Below, piece after piece: positions 47,730 to 59,460 of a stretch of 64,000 nt of DNA. Location of the stretch: positions 57,817,592 through 57,881,591 of the forward strand of contig CM034542.1 in assembly GCA_020002185.1 (NCBI GenBank). The letters are read 5' to 3'. Position 1 is the stretch's first letter. The number at the start of each line of letters is the position of its first letter. The notes under the pieces were generated by a model. The model saw only the letters and a program-made list of their open reading frames with translations. It did no database searches and was not told the DNA's origin. The translations under genes were made by a program, and so were the position numbers. Source of the stretch: Paraescarpia echinospica. Taxonomy: Eukaryota; Annelida; Polychaeta; Sabellida; Siboglinidae.

Positions 47730-48119
47730 GTCAGTTCAAGTGCTCATTTATAATTGGGTTGATATGCTGATTGTATGTTACATTTCAGTCAATTTTGTTT
47801 CACCATCATCATTGGTTAGCTGTAGCCAGAGCATAGAATAGTTATTTCCATGTGGGTCAATCGTTCGTTCGAAATGGGAGGTCTGTCTTCAAAGTCAAGG
47901 TCTCACTATAATCCAACCACTAGAGTACTGTGTGAATATAATGGTATATCAGTGTAATTTTTGTTTGTGTAATGGACCAGTGTATCATGTATACGTGGAC
48001 AATCTGGAATGAAGTATCAGATGATTTATTTATTGATATATTTATTGGTTAATTAATGTATTGATTAGTTAATCAATTAATTTATTTGATTTTATATATT
48101 TATTTCATGAGTGAAGGAT

Positions 48120-48345
48120 TAGTTGTTTGGCTGACTGGCAATTGGCTGGCTAACTGATTGGTTGATAGACTGGTTAGTTGGTTGATGGACTGGTTGGTTG
48201 GTTGGTCAGTTATTGATTGGTTGATTGGTGGCTGAATGGTTAACAGATTGAATGATTGCTTGGTTTACTGGCTGACTGGCTAAGAGATTGATTGATTGTT
48301 TGATTGGTTTGGTTGACTGACGGATTGATTGCTTACTGTACTAAA
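48120..48345. repeat. Low-complexity (TTGG/GATTGGTT)n tract
   Basis: Degenerate repeats of ttggttgat, gactggttggttgg and gattgattg fill the end of the intron before the exon at 48354. Confidence 0.8.
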
Positions 48346-48353
48346 CCTTGCAG

Positions 48354-48520
48354 GATGACCTTGTGCTATGAGACCCTGTCTGGAGGTCTCACCAGTGAAG
48401 CCATGACAGACTTCACAGGTAGAGTGGTAGTTCAACTTCCCTGATGAGTTACCCAGTAACATGTTTCCCATCATGCTCAAGGCTTGAGAGAGGGGCTCCC
48501 TGCTGGGTTGCTCTATTGAT
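48354..48520 (+). pseudogene. Calpain exon with frameshift and premature stop
   Basis: Reads MTLCYETLSGGLTSEAMTDF then TGRVVV. A frame change near 48432 leads to PDELPSNMFPIMLKA, then TGA, then ERGSLLGCSID up to a donor gtcagt at 48521. Calpains have YE.L.GG...EA..DFTGG and later L...L.KALERGSLLGCSID here, so the TGA at 48485-48487 replaces the Leu of KALERG. The frameshift and stop together make the copy non-functional as written. Confidence 0.88.
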
Positions 48521-49127
48521 GTCAGTCATCTCTACAATACTCTTTCACATGTAACCATTAGGCTAGCGCCACTTGTGAACTGGTTTTGGAGAACAAATTA
48601 CAAATTCACTAATGTCTTGTTAGTAGGGGGACTGTACTAGTATAATAATATTGTGATAGCTGTTGTAGTCTTGGAATACTACTGTGATATTATTATAATT
48701 ATTGTGGTGGTATCATAGAATAGTGATTATCCTCAAAAGTAGCCCTAAACCATAATTGAATGGTGGCTACATAGCTGATTATTAAATTACCCAATATATT
48801 TGTATGTTTACAAACAGTATTACAGTAACAAAAGTAGACCTGCTGGTTTATTTTTCAAACTACCGTGAGTATTAATAGTTCAGTGTACTATTGATGATAA
48901 CTATTGATAGTTTAATTTACAATCAATACTATAACCATGTGTATTGACAGATCCAGTACATCACAATTTGCCTAGAATTCACGTATGACTAACTAGTTAA
49001 GTTGTCAGGTATTTTGCCATGTTTTCCATTGAAATAATTTTCTTTGCAACAAAAACAAAGGGCAACATTTTAAAGTAAGTATTGTCGCACCACTAGTTGT
49101 TGAATGGTTTGGTGACACTGTTTGCAG

Positions 49128-49204
49128 GCAGCCGGTGGTCAGATGGAGGAGGAGCTGGACAACGGTCTGCTACGAGGTCATGCCTACTCCATCATGTCAG
49201 AGTG
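49128..49204 (+). pseudogene. Calpain exon with catalytic histidine
   Basis: The acceptor tgtttgcag and phase 0 start give AAGGQMEEELDNGLLRGHAY then SIMSE. The catalytic His codon is at 49179-49181 within GLLRGHAYSI, matching GLVKGHAYSV in calpains. It ends in phase 2 before gtcagt. The following exon with LRNPWG was not found between here and 51 kb. Confidence 0.88.
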
Positions 49205-49249
49205 GTCAGTAGTATCTGTATACATTACATTCATACACCACACACTATC

Positions 49250-49625
49250 TGTGTGTTCTTAACCTCCCATATCCCGCTCTCATTTCTGCAACTCCTTTCA
49301 AATCTCTCTATATTCTTTCTTGCTGCCTTCCTTCTTTTTACTTCACTCCATCCTTATGTGTCCTTCCACTCCATGTATATCCTCTTTCTGGGTCTCTGTT
49401 GCTCTCCTCTCTCTGAACTTCTTTCCACCTCTCTTATCTCTGTCTCCACCCCTCTCACTCCTTCCTTCCCTTAATCTCTTCTCTGTCTTTCTCTCTCCCC
49501 TTTCTCCATCTTAATTGCTCTCCATCTGTCTCCCATCGTTCCTTCTTTCTTCCTCTCCTCACTGTCTAATATCCTCTCACCTCGTTTCCCCTTCTCTTCC
49601 TACCATCCCTCTCCCCCACGTCCAT
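49250..49625. repeat. Polypyrimidine (CT-rich) tract, ~370 bp
   Basis: The plus strand is dominated by C and T (cctctctt, tctctgtc, ctctcccc units), with no purine-rich counterpart nearby. It lies just after the last calpain exon. Confidence 0.8.
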
Positions 49626-50005
49626 TTTGTACCTCACTACTGTATGTGGACTGTTGGTTGTCGAAAAAAATTAACTGGACATTGGAATATGAGATTATAA
49701 AGCATGCACTTCTGCCAAAATCAAAATTTATGGGACAAGACTTACACTCGGTTATAAACTAGATACACATTAAAGAGAACATAATCTGCTGCAAGTATAT
49801 GCACCTAGATAAATGTGCTACAAGTGTTGCAAGATTTCCAACATTTAAACTTACTGATTTTACGTCATATTAATAGCTAATTATAGATGATACTTTAACC
49901 GATATGAATTTTAAAGCATTTTTTCAGTTTAAAAATATAACCCAGGTATTTGTGATATTAGCTATGGTATGAGTAGATGAATATGGACGAAGTTGTTGAC
50001 TTCAG

Positions 50006-50109
50006 GACTGGGAGGAAAGGAAGTCTTGAAATCAATGGATTCAGCTGTGTAGAGGGATAATCTGGAGGAGTATTATACATGCTGAAGACACGCGGCAACA
50101 TGTACATTG
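50006..50109 (+). pseudogene. Laminin-G domain exon with TAA stop
   Basis: The acceptor ttgttgacttcag is followed by TGRKGSLEINGFSCVEG, a TAA at 50058-50060, then SGGVLYMLKTRGNMYIG and the donor gtaagt. It fits the laminin-G pattern R.GR.G.L.V.G...V.G.SPG....L.T....Y.GG.P of perlecan/agrin-like matrix proteins. Apart from the stop, the frame and phases (2 in, 1 out) are correct. Confidence 0.7.
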
Positions 50110-50766
50110 GTAAGTCTCACAAATATCTTGTACTTAAAAATGTAGCATGGAACAATCATAGAAAACATGCATGGCATTGCATACAACCGTCCCAAGTTAT
50201 GCAATCTTCATCAAATGTCTCATATAAATACTTCTTGAAACCGTCTCTTGTGTCTGTGTAGGTAGCGCCATGATGCACACAAAAGAGCAAACTAAGCACT
50301 TGGTTTCTTACCTAACTGTGAAAATTATCACCATACAAATGACCAAGTTATCCCTTCTGAAGGACCAGTATTTTTGTTAGTTTGTGTAATAATTGATGTT
50401 TCCACTATGTCGTGGTTTTGCTTATATCACAATTGAAGTTTGCATGTGACCTTTGTCAAGCTTTCCTTTGCCAACAATGTTGTTAATGGTTATATATACG
50501 TGAATTACATTACTATTGCTGCATGACATCTCATAAATTAAACATTCCCACATGCAGTTGTCACTTTACAAACTTTGCTTTATGTTTTTGTCATAAAGAA
50601 ACACTTTTGTGACCATAATTTCAACAAAATATTTGACGGAATGTTCGAACCCAACACGTGTTTTCTGATGACTTGGCGGAGGTTTTGCCTGGCAACAGGT
50701 CACGTGATGGATAGGTTATTTGTAGCGTGTTCGGCCAGAGGGTTGACAGTGGTTGTTATGCTTCAG

Positions 50767-50882
50767 GCGGCGTGCCTATCCTGGATGGCATGACATTTTG
50801 CCAGCACGAGAAGATGCTGGAGGATTGTGTCAGCAGCCTGCACATCCAGGACAAGGGACCCCTTGACCTCACCATTGACGGG
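50767..50882 (+). pseudogene. Laminin-G domain exon, disulfide region
   Basis: Continues the previous exon in phase 1: GGVPILDGMTFCQHEK, MLEDCVSSLHIQDKGPLDL, TIDG, then a donor gtatgt at 50883. Laminin-G domains end with F.GC...L.ING.PLDL, so the Cys and the GPLDL stretch are well placed. An additional Cys (FCQHEK) is unusual. No next exon was found. Confidence 0.7.
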
Positions 50883-50899
50883 GTATGTCATGGCGCAGT

Positions 50900-52910
50900 G
50901 ACACCCCTCATTGCTGCGGCCTTCCAGTTGCTACATTGTATCTTTGGACTGGCAGAACCAACAAACTCAAACTCCCACGTTGTATATATATCTAAATTGT
51001 TCTTGTTTCTTTATGTTTTGGGGCCAGTGTTGCAGACAGTTTTTTCGTACACAAAATGTATTATTTTGTCAGCTTTATTAGATTTATTAACAGAAATGTA
51101 ACCAATTAAAATTATATATCTCGGCTGGTTGTTACTTGATTTGAAACTTATTAACAGAATAAGAACAAGAAGAAAAAAGTTTATTCGGCTGGTTGATATT
51201 TCAAACACAAGCACAGTTTTGTTGTCATCTGGCTGGAACATGTCTATGATAAAAAGATATTATTTGACTGATGAAATTATTAAGTATTGGAAATCGTGAG
51301 AAGTGGCAAACAAAACGTCATGTAGGTGGGTGCCCATGCAGCAGGAAGGGAGATGTTGGAGTATTGGTTGGTTGGTTCTGCTGGGCCTGATGCTGAAATA
51401 GGTAATGCTGAAGAGTAGATATTGATTTAGGCAGCGGAGCCAAGTCAACCAAAGAGAAACAACCACTGTATTTTCCGTGTTGCCAACATAATCTAGACAC
51501 TGTAAACTTGTGTGTAGCTACAGTGATATGAAATGTGTAGATCATGTATATGCAAAACAGGAGGTTAACTAATGTCAGAATGAATTGTACCACAAGCCTG
51601 TACATATGAATTCTTTGTAATTTTACTTTATTTGTACACATTTTCTAGCAGTAAAATGTTGTCTTTGAATATTGAAGGTCAGATTCACAAAGCAATGTTA
51701 ATATGATGGAGAGATAAGGTAATTATGTGCAATCATTCCACTAGATCATGCCAACAGAAGTGATGGCCTGATGCAAATAGGTCTGATGCAAATTATTTAT
51801 TGAGTCCAAATGCCAAACATTACATATACTTATTGAATATTTTCCATACAGAAACAGAGTTGTAGGGGAAAGAAATCTTGTGATGTATTTCATTAGAATA
51901 TGCAACATTTCGCATGTCCCATGCATACTTTTGTAGTTTTGTAGAGTTGGATGAACAATGTGTGATTTAATTATATCTTCGTTCAAAATACATTGTTGCC
52001 TTATATTTTAGATGCCAGTATGCTATAATTAAAATGTGAAAACCTGTGGTAAAGAAACGTTAGGGTTTCATAGCAAATTATTTAAAGATTTATCGACATA
52101 CTCGTCTAGCTGTGGATATCTGACCTGGTGAAAACTGTATGCTCATTGGTTCCAAGATGAACACAGTTTATGGTGTGTAGATCTACATTTAGTTGGGTGA
52201 TGTTGGGTTTATTCATATTGGGGGTAATAAGCAAACTTCGCACGATTCAAGTATGTCTACTATCAATAGTAACTTGTGTAGTATTTATTTTTATATGAAG
52301 AAACAATGTTTCCTCAAGAAGAGCATTACTGAACTTGTTTGAAACATTTGACATTCAGTAACACTGTCTCTAGAAACTTGTATTTAAAATCTCAAAGTGG
52401 CAATAACAGTACAGATTATACTGCCCACGTATTGTTGAATATAATACACCTTTATGGCAGACACATCAAGAACTGGCATTTTGTTAATTAAGCAAAGCAA
52501 GCCGATTCGTACTTAAATCTGCAGAAGTGAAAACAAAAAGACTAGTCGCTCATTACCTCTGATCATTGGATAAAGTAAAAGAGAATTGCTTGTTTTAATG
52601 GACATGTTTGTCTGAAAATATTGTTGTCCTACCTATTACCACTGTCTAGTATTATTCAGCATGTGTGTACATGGTCATAGATGTGTCAATAAATTTGTTA
52701 CATACAGTAAACCCCTGATAATCTAGAAACCATAACGTCATAAATAATATATCTTGCAAAAATATATACATGATTAATTTCTTTCAAAATCCATAAAAAT
52801 ACATTAGTGATTAACATCCATACCGTATGAAGCATGTACGTACAAATTGCACAACCAACAAAAGTACCTGATAAAAACAGTTCGGTATTATTAAAAATTT
52901 TGCAAACAAC
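50900..52910. other. AT-rich region with no recognised gene
   Basis: Short open frames only. At about 52706 cagtaaacccctgataatct resembles a terminal repeat of Tc1/mariner-type elements, but no matching right end was found. Confidence 0.45.
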
Positions 52911-52912
52911 TA

Positions 52913-54024
52913 CACATTTAAAACTTGCAAAATTGACTATTGCATTACAGCAGTACACATCCGAGTACTGCACCCACCATTGGCAAACACCCCAGAAGAT
53001 ATATATATTAGCAGTATAGCCTCTCATACTAGAGTACAGTTGTAGTTGTCGAATATTAGCATGTAGTCACCTATTGATTTCTTTCTGTAGAAACCATGCA
53101 CGTTGACTTCTTTCCTCCAGCCATCTTTTACTGCATAGCACATAGGTAACATTTGCATCACATGTTGGTGTGCTATGATATATACAAATTGGTGATGTTG
53201 GGAGGTGAAGTGTTGTATTCATGCCCTCTTCAGGTTTAAATACTCCCTAGTTTAGGGGTTTTCTCTGTGACAATTTAAAACTGTACAAATTCCTACATTT
53301 TTATTCCACTTGGATTATTTGTCTTCCACCCTTGTTTCCACGACTGAGTCTTTGCTTAGCCTTCTGAAGTTTCTTCCTACCTAGCTGCCATTGTTATGTT
53401 ATATGTGGCATGCTAATTTGCTGTGCTATTTCCAATAGTTGTTTAAGAGGAATGAACTTAGTTTAGGTGGAGTTATTGTAAACGGCTGAAGTTATTGAAT
53501 GGAATAAGTGTGTGTGCACAACCAGTAGTGTATGGATACTGAACACCAGCCGGGATCGAACCTGCCACACACAACAGTTTTTAAACAAACAAATTACAAA
53601 GTATGTCTGCATTTACAACACAATACTCTAACAGCATTCAGTCACAAATATATTGTTTACATTATTGGAAAAGTCATAGTACATACACGTATCTGAAATT
53701 TGATAAACGAGTGTTAATGTTTCACAAAAGAGAAAATATTGTTTGTGTATCATTTGACAGACAACTAATACTGTATATACTCGTTGCGAAACTATCTGAA
53801 CAAACATAAACCCAGTTTTTCAGTGTTAAGCTCCCAACTTTATATATCCTTGCTTGTTATATTAAACTGCCGGCCCGCTACTGTAACAGAAAACCAAATT
53901 TGCATTACCTACTGGAAGAATTCAAATTATATTTTCAGACATTCCATACAATGAACTTGTGAAAGAAAATTGAATTTGGATGCTTTTCCGAACACCACAT
54001 TTATATACTTGTACATTATGTAAG
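52913..54024. mobile_element. 1.1-kb dispersed element, copy 2
   Basis: Same strand and order as 23628-24801. It lacks a ~40-bp segment next to the ggatcgaacctgccacac block and differs by many single substitutions. After its end at gtacattatgtaa the flank is unrelated to that of copy 1. Confidence 0.85.
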
Positions 54025-55255
54025 GGGCCATCTATAAATTATGGAGGGAGGTATGTGGTGTGAGGGATAGACACGTCACGAAAAGTATGTGTTTGTGATG
54101 TGACGAGTGTATGTGCAGAACACTATCAATTGCTTTACTACATGTATCGTTACATTTATTAAATATTCACAAATATGAACATGTATTGCTTTTTTATACA
54201 AAACTTTGTATTTTATGTCTAAACGAATCGATGCAACTATATATATGCTAAGAATATAATAATGTTATAGATGTATCCACTTTCAAGTGCACATTTCAAG
54301 TCCACATATTACTATTCATTTATGACCTGGCTCAATATCCATTTAACACCGTCTGATCAAAATAATGAATACGTGTTTTTAAGTTAGACACCAAGCATAT
54401 ACTCACTTGTAGATGGTTAGGTCCACAAAATGCTCACCCTTGTTCATTATCACCAGGGCCCATTCTGGGTGGCCCTGCGTGCCGCGAGCACTGTATAAAT
54501 GCCTGTCAACTGTCTGTCTTCTTCTCTGTGACATAATTTCCTATATATCAAACATTGTGACCTCTGGCCATTTCAAACTGGCTGATGGGTAGCTCTCATA
54601 ATCCCACCACTACTCAACCATAGCTTCTGAAATTACACCGTGTGTGTGTGCGTGCGTGCGTGCGTGCGTGCATGCATGCGTGAGTATGTGCGTGTGTGAC
54701 ATGTGTCCCTGTCCACTGTGAATATCAGTCAACGTTCTACATCCCCAGGAGAGGCATATTTAAGGCAGTTTTATCAGACAACCCTTTATGTTACCTGCTA
54801 AATGAGTAGAACGATGTCACATTGTGCAGGTGACTTGTGAAATTGCCATCTCTCCATGGGCGAAAAGTGCCCTCCTGGGAGAGAGAGCCAAGACATGCAC
54901 TTGTTGATGTCAGCAGGAGAGCTAAGCACAATAAACATGTGTCTGCAAATAAATATAGAAATTGGACCAGAGCAGGTCTGGAGACAACAAATAAGGAAGA
55001 AGTTATTCTAAGCATAAAGCTGCACACCAATTTGGGTAATGTCTAGGAGTGGACATCCATGCAATAATAGTTTGCCTAACTGGACAACATCTCATGATGT
55101 CAGTTAGGTTGGAAGTACATTATTATTTAAACAGGCACACCGGATTTCAATAAACACATCTTTCAAAACGGTGTACACAGTGTTTGTGATCGGCAGTTAC
55201 AATAATAAAATATAGCCTAAAACAATTAGTATCTACATCCACACGTCTTATAGTT
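54025..55255. other. Unassigned region with a (TGCG)n tract
   Basis: A tgtgcgtgcgtgcg array lies at 54643-54690. At 54458-54493 an acceptor-like site precedes a 12-codon frame GPFWVALRAAST and a GT, a possible micro-exon without further support. The frame 54837-55046 is not recognised. Confidence 0.4.
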
Positions 55256-55450
55256 ACAGTTGAACCTCAGTTTACAGTCACCTCAATAATACGGCCATAT
55301 TGCAATTAAGGTAACCCTAAGACAGTCCTAAATTAGTTCCTTATATAGTGTAAAGTATAGGAAATTAGTTCCACTAATATGGTCACTTTGCTATTCAAGT
55401 TACTTTTAGCCAGTCCCAATGGTGACCTTAATAATGAAGTTCCATATTTA
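55256..55450. mobile_element. Partial pogo/Tigger-like DNA transposon end
   Basis: Begins tacagttgaacctcagttta, similar to termini of pogo-group Tc1/mariner elements, and shows an internal gtcacct/ggtgacc-type inverted correspondence (55275 and about 55430). The right end is lost in an AT-rich tract. Confidence 0.45.
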
Positions 55451-55659
55451 TATATATATATATATTCGGCATACGGGGACCGTTTAGGTAGAGTTACTGT
55501 TTTGTGTTCAGTGTACAATATGCTTTATGAATACAGCACTGTCAAATTTACGACATTCAATGTATTTAATATATATGGATATGTTTTCTTATTTAATGAT
55601 GTATAATATTTAATAACGTTTACATTGTATGTACAAGTAAGGAGACTAGGGAGTAAACC

Positions 55660-56540
55660 AGAGACAGAGGAAACAAGAAGCCCTAAGATGTTATAACAGA
55701 GTGGAATCTTGTAATATCGAGTCAGTTTAACGAGCGCAGTAGGGAAAATATTGGAAGGAAAAATCAGAGACACCATCACTGAATACATGAACGAAAATGA
55801 CCTGCCGAGTGATAAGCAATTTGGATTCATCAAGATTCATCAGTATTTCAAATATTGAAAGCACTTGATTCATGGACTGAAACACTGGATAATGGAGGAT
55901 GCATAGACATAGTATATTGTGAATTGTGAAAGCTTTCGACAATGTTCCACAAATTCGACTCATTGAGAAACTCCAGAGCATAAAAGGGAACATTCTTAAC
56001 TGGATTACAGCTCTGCTGGCCATCAGAAGACAAGGAGTAAGAGTAAATAATACATTTTCAAATTGGCAGGAGGTAATCAGTGGAATATACCACAGGGATC
56101 AATGATTGGCCCCCTTCTTTTTGTTATATTCACAAATGATTTACATGATCTCATATTTTCTTGTTTGTGGATAATATGGAGCTCTTCAATCCTATGTATA
56201 CCAATGAGGACTGCACAAAACTACAAGATCTTATTTCTGCCGAAGGCTGGACAGATGCATCACTTTTGTAATTCCAACCAGATAAATATAGCCATATGAG
56301 AATTGGATCATCATCCACAAGGAATAAAGTCTATTGACTGGGAAGCAGCCAGACAACACTTACAAGTACGGACAAGGTGAAAGATATTGGAGTCACTTTC
56401 GATTCATCGATCAATTTTTAGGCATATATATCAGAAAAAATTAATCAAGCCAGTTCGTTGATGGGGATTATCCGACGTACTTTCGATCACATGGATGAAA
56501 CATTCACACATTGAATACTCTGATTATGAAGTCTACCAGG
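55660..56540 (+). mobile_element. CR1-like LINE fragment, heavily mutated
   Basis: In shifting frames: VGKILEGKIRDTITEYMNEN, QFGFIK, KALDSWTETLDNGGCIDIVY, KAFDNVPQIRLIEKLQS, ISG then IPQGSMIGPLLFVIFTND, and further on KVKDIGVTFDSSINF. These are the CR1 reverse transcriptase blocks in order, with stops and frameshifts throughout. Its first part (55684-55725) matches 26339-26375, after which an internal deletion joins it to a later region. Confidence 0.8.
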
Positions 56541-56560
56541 CCTGGTAGACTCGCATTTTT

Positions 56561-56561
<1 letters not shown>

Positions 56562-56592
<31 letters not shown>

Positions 56593-56600
56593 TATAATGA
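56562..56600. repeat. (AT)n microsatellite
   Basis: Short alternating AT run directly after the LINE fragment. Confidence 0.9.
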
Positions 56601-57900
56601 AACGAATACAGACAGCGTTAATTAAAATATATAAAATGTTAACTTGATTGTGTTTTGTTCTGCTGTGTAAGTTGTGCCAATAAAAAGCAAATGTAAGTTC
56701 TTGTATAGTGTGGTATCGAGTCTTTAGGACTGCTGAAAATGTTTTACATTTTACCCACTTAATTGTAAACCGGTTCAATCGAACATCATCTCAATTTTTC
56801 TTGGAAGCATTCCGCCCCGTTGCAATTATTGCACAAAGACTATGTTCGTACACAAATACCTACCACTGGGTAGGGCCAGGTAGTCATTTTTACAGCTGAA
56901 TTAACTGAATATAATTACTATTTCTTATTTTAAACAATAATAAATGTTAAATTAAATGGACACAATTACAAAATGGCTGATGGCACTGGATTTAATATTA
57001 AATGTTTTAATCTTGCAGTAGGTGGTAATTTCAAAGATTCCAAGATGGAGTCAAACCCATTGATCCTAGCCCATCCCTCACAACAGCCAATTTCGTGGCA
57101 GGTCAGTGCCCACGTGGCACAAGTAACCCAATCACGATCACGTTTCCATTTAAATGCCAGATATATGCAATAATACATTTTTGCCTGCCGTGCCTGGCCT
57201 TAAATTAGAAAACTAATATTTTCAGTTATTTGGAAAAATAATGAATACTATGCAACACTTACATATCAATAGTTACTTTTGTGCACAGAACATGTTAGGA
57301 TTTAGGTGCAAACAGTTTGGATTGCGTGGATGTTGCATCGTAGGAAATGGCGTGATCAACACATTCGAAGCACATCATGCAGTCTACGCTCACATTCTCA
57401 GGCCCAGTACCACATTTGTAAATCAATTTAAAACTATGATTTTATTTAACGATTGCTTGAAACGTATACATTTTAACCCGTACAGCAAAACTGTTATGAT
57501 TTGTATAGCGCGTGCCAGTCCATCATAATTATGCAACGCCAGCGTGGCGTACGTGCCGCAGAACCGGTCGCGCGCAGGCTACAAACTATGCATTTCAACT
57601 TTGAACGCCAAACAGCGTGCGACAGGGCTGCTTTTCCACGGGCGATTGCACGCTCCCACGGGGGTCCACAACTATAAAATGCATATCATATGAAGGCATA
57701 TATATTTTAAAATGGCTAACACAGGCTACTAACGGGATGGAGATATATTATACCATATTTTTAAACGATTGAAGTTTAAATTCACCTACCTCGTTCGTTG
57801 TGCTTGGAAAACTCCCGCGAAACTGGCTATGACGTAGATCAGCCTTTCATTGGTTCATGTGATCATCAAAATACGACGTAAATTCATTTGCATAATGTTG
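56601..57900. other. Unassigned region
   Basis: No recognised coding similarity. CpG content rises from about 57530 (gcgtggcgtacg, ggtcgcgcgc) toward the ORF at 57911. Confidence 0.45.
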
Positions 57901-57910
57901 CCAAACGATT

Positions 57911-58399
57911 TTGGGGAATCCCCCAATCTCGGCGGGAGCCGTAGCAATGGCGTCCAAAAGCGTCACAGGTTTCAGGTCTAGAATGCGGGACAAATTTACC
58001 GTGCTGCCCCTAGCGGAATGTGATGTACCTACCTTAGGCATAGACGTAGAAAAGGCTATACACCAATCTTTTCTCTTAAACACACTTATATATATTAATC
58101 CGACATGGTTTTGGAGACGCACACTAACTTCACTAATGAAACACAGCTATGTCGTCATATCGATGAAATATAGCTCAATTTTGGTCAAATTTGAAAAAAG
58201 AAACGTATTAGTCACCTACTCGGTTTCTGCCCTACCTAAGTGTCTGCCTCATTACGATTATATAGCAGGATCTCATATTAAATGCATCTTTAGTCAGACA
58301 TATCGGACACAATGGGCAAAGGGTCGACGTCTACAAACTTGCAACAAAGTTATTTGTCTCAAATTAAAACGAGGCAAACAGATTTTTGAGATATTTTGA
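57911..58399 (+). CDS. Unidentified 162-codon ORF near a CpG-richer segment
   Basis: An internal ATG at 57947 with context agcaATGg opens ASKSVTGFRSRMRDKF, LPLAECDVPTLGIDVEKAI and onward to a TGA after QIFEIF. The N-terminal third looks protein-like and the rest less so, so it could be a first exon or chance. A 19-bp core (actcggtttctgccctac) within it recurs inverted at 58799-58817. I do not recognise a family and no partner exon is visible. Confidence 0.3.
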   Translation: MGNPPISAGAVAMASKSVTGFRSRMRDKFTVLPLAECDVPTLGIDVEKAIHQSFLLNTLIYINPTWFWRRTLTSLMKHSYVVISMKYSSILVKFEKRNVLVTYSVSALPKCLPHYDYIAGSHIKCIFSQTYRTQWAKGRRLQTCNKVICLKLKRGKQIFEIF

Positions 58400-59268
58400 T
58401 AGCGAACGCAGACCACGTGACTACAATGCACCATATCAGTGACGATGATGTAAACAACCGTAATATTAAAATTTATCGGACGAAATTATAAGGAATTATT
58501 CGCCCTAATCACCACAGGAACACGAACAGCCCGTGGAGTTTATACAGTGAATGCCTTGCGATTTGTCGCACAGTGATGATTTTGAACACAATGAGGCAGA
58601 AATCGAGTGCTTCCGTTTGGCGCGTGAAGTGATTATCGTCTTACGAATATTGTATTTGTAAGTATTTCACTAAAAACAACTTATTTGACGCTTTGTTTTG
58701 CATGCCATTGATGAAATAGGTGGTTCTGATTAATAATATCGATACGTTGCTGAACGATTTCAAAAATTGTTGGTGAAAACTGCATATTATGCTTGCGTAG
58801 GGCAGAAACCGAGTGGTCCAGTACACGTGCGCTCGCGTCGTTCTGTCTGTAAACGTGGTCCAGTATACATAAGCTTCGACTTACCAGCAAAATGAATCCA
58901 ACAGCCGATGACGTCAATGACCAGAAAAAGCGCGCGAATCCGAGAGTTAAAACAAAGCGTTACCCAGGCGGTGCGTAAATGAGACGGCTCTTAATCTTGA
59001 AAAATATTCCATAAATTCCCAGGCAGAAGGGGCAACAAATGGAATGGATGATAGATGAGAGGCAATACGTTCAGCCTCAGGGTGGCGCCTCACTAGTATC
59101 TAGCCTACTCCGAAATGATGTACTGGGTCTGGAGCAGGCCGCAAGAATATTGCTGGATAATTTATTCCAATCTGGTATAGTTCTTAAAATTACAGATTTA
59201 GATAAAATGGTTTTATTACAACTACAACTAGCCTACTAGGTCTACTTAATTTATGATTAAATAAAATA
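58400..59268. other. Unassigned sequence with inverted core repeat
   Basis: Holds the inverted counterpart of the ORF's gtttctgccctac core and the palindrome gatgacgtca at about 58907. A 66-codon frame at 59039-59239 is not recognised. Confidence 0.4.
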
Positions 59269-59460
59269 TTATGCAGAACGGCCGCGGGCACGGAAAATGA
59301 CATAGCGAGCCGATTCGTTTAAAGTGCCTATTCTAAGTCTACGTACCTTGGATGTTTTCCGTCGCTGCCCGCTGCGGTCTGCGCCGTATTGTCCATTCCG
59401 GGTTAATCCAGAAAGATTTCTGTTGGCAGTGAACGCTGTAGAAGTGAACGAAAATGGCAT
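59269..59460 (-). mobile_element. Possible start of an RTE-type LINE ORF
   Basis: The minus strand reads SGQRRKTSKVRRLRIGTLN, resembling the K.LRIGTWN start of RTE/BovB endonucleases, but the Trp is missing and similarity stops within about 15 residues. Weak call. Confidence 0.3.

Larger units (their letters stand above)
42527..49204 (+). pseudogene. Calpain cysteine protease, partial and disrupted
   Basis: Calpains are calcium-regulated intracellular cysteine proteases. Exons from 43727 to 49204 follow the calpain catalytic domain in order: LWEDPNFPACDDSLYF and VEWKRPH; RFDIIQG; NCWMLAA with the catalytic Cys; [36 protein letters not shown]; and GLLRGHAYSI with the catalytic His. The Asn-Pro-Trp segment that carries the third catalytic residue, and the C2-like and EF-hand regions, are absent. 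Lesions include frameshifts near 43895 and 48432 and a TGA at 48485. Intron phases otherwise agree. Introns carry a TA-flanked MITE, a SINE and two hairpins. I infer an intron-retaining pseudogene. Confidence 0.85.

Noticed and set aside
54837..55046. 70-codon ORF as a gene
   Set aside because: No recognised domain, no splice support, and composition typical of chance frames.
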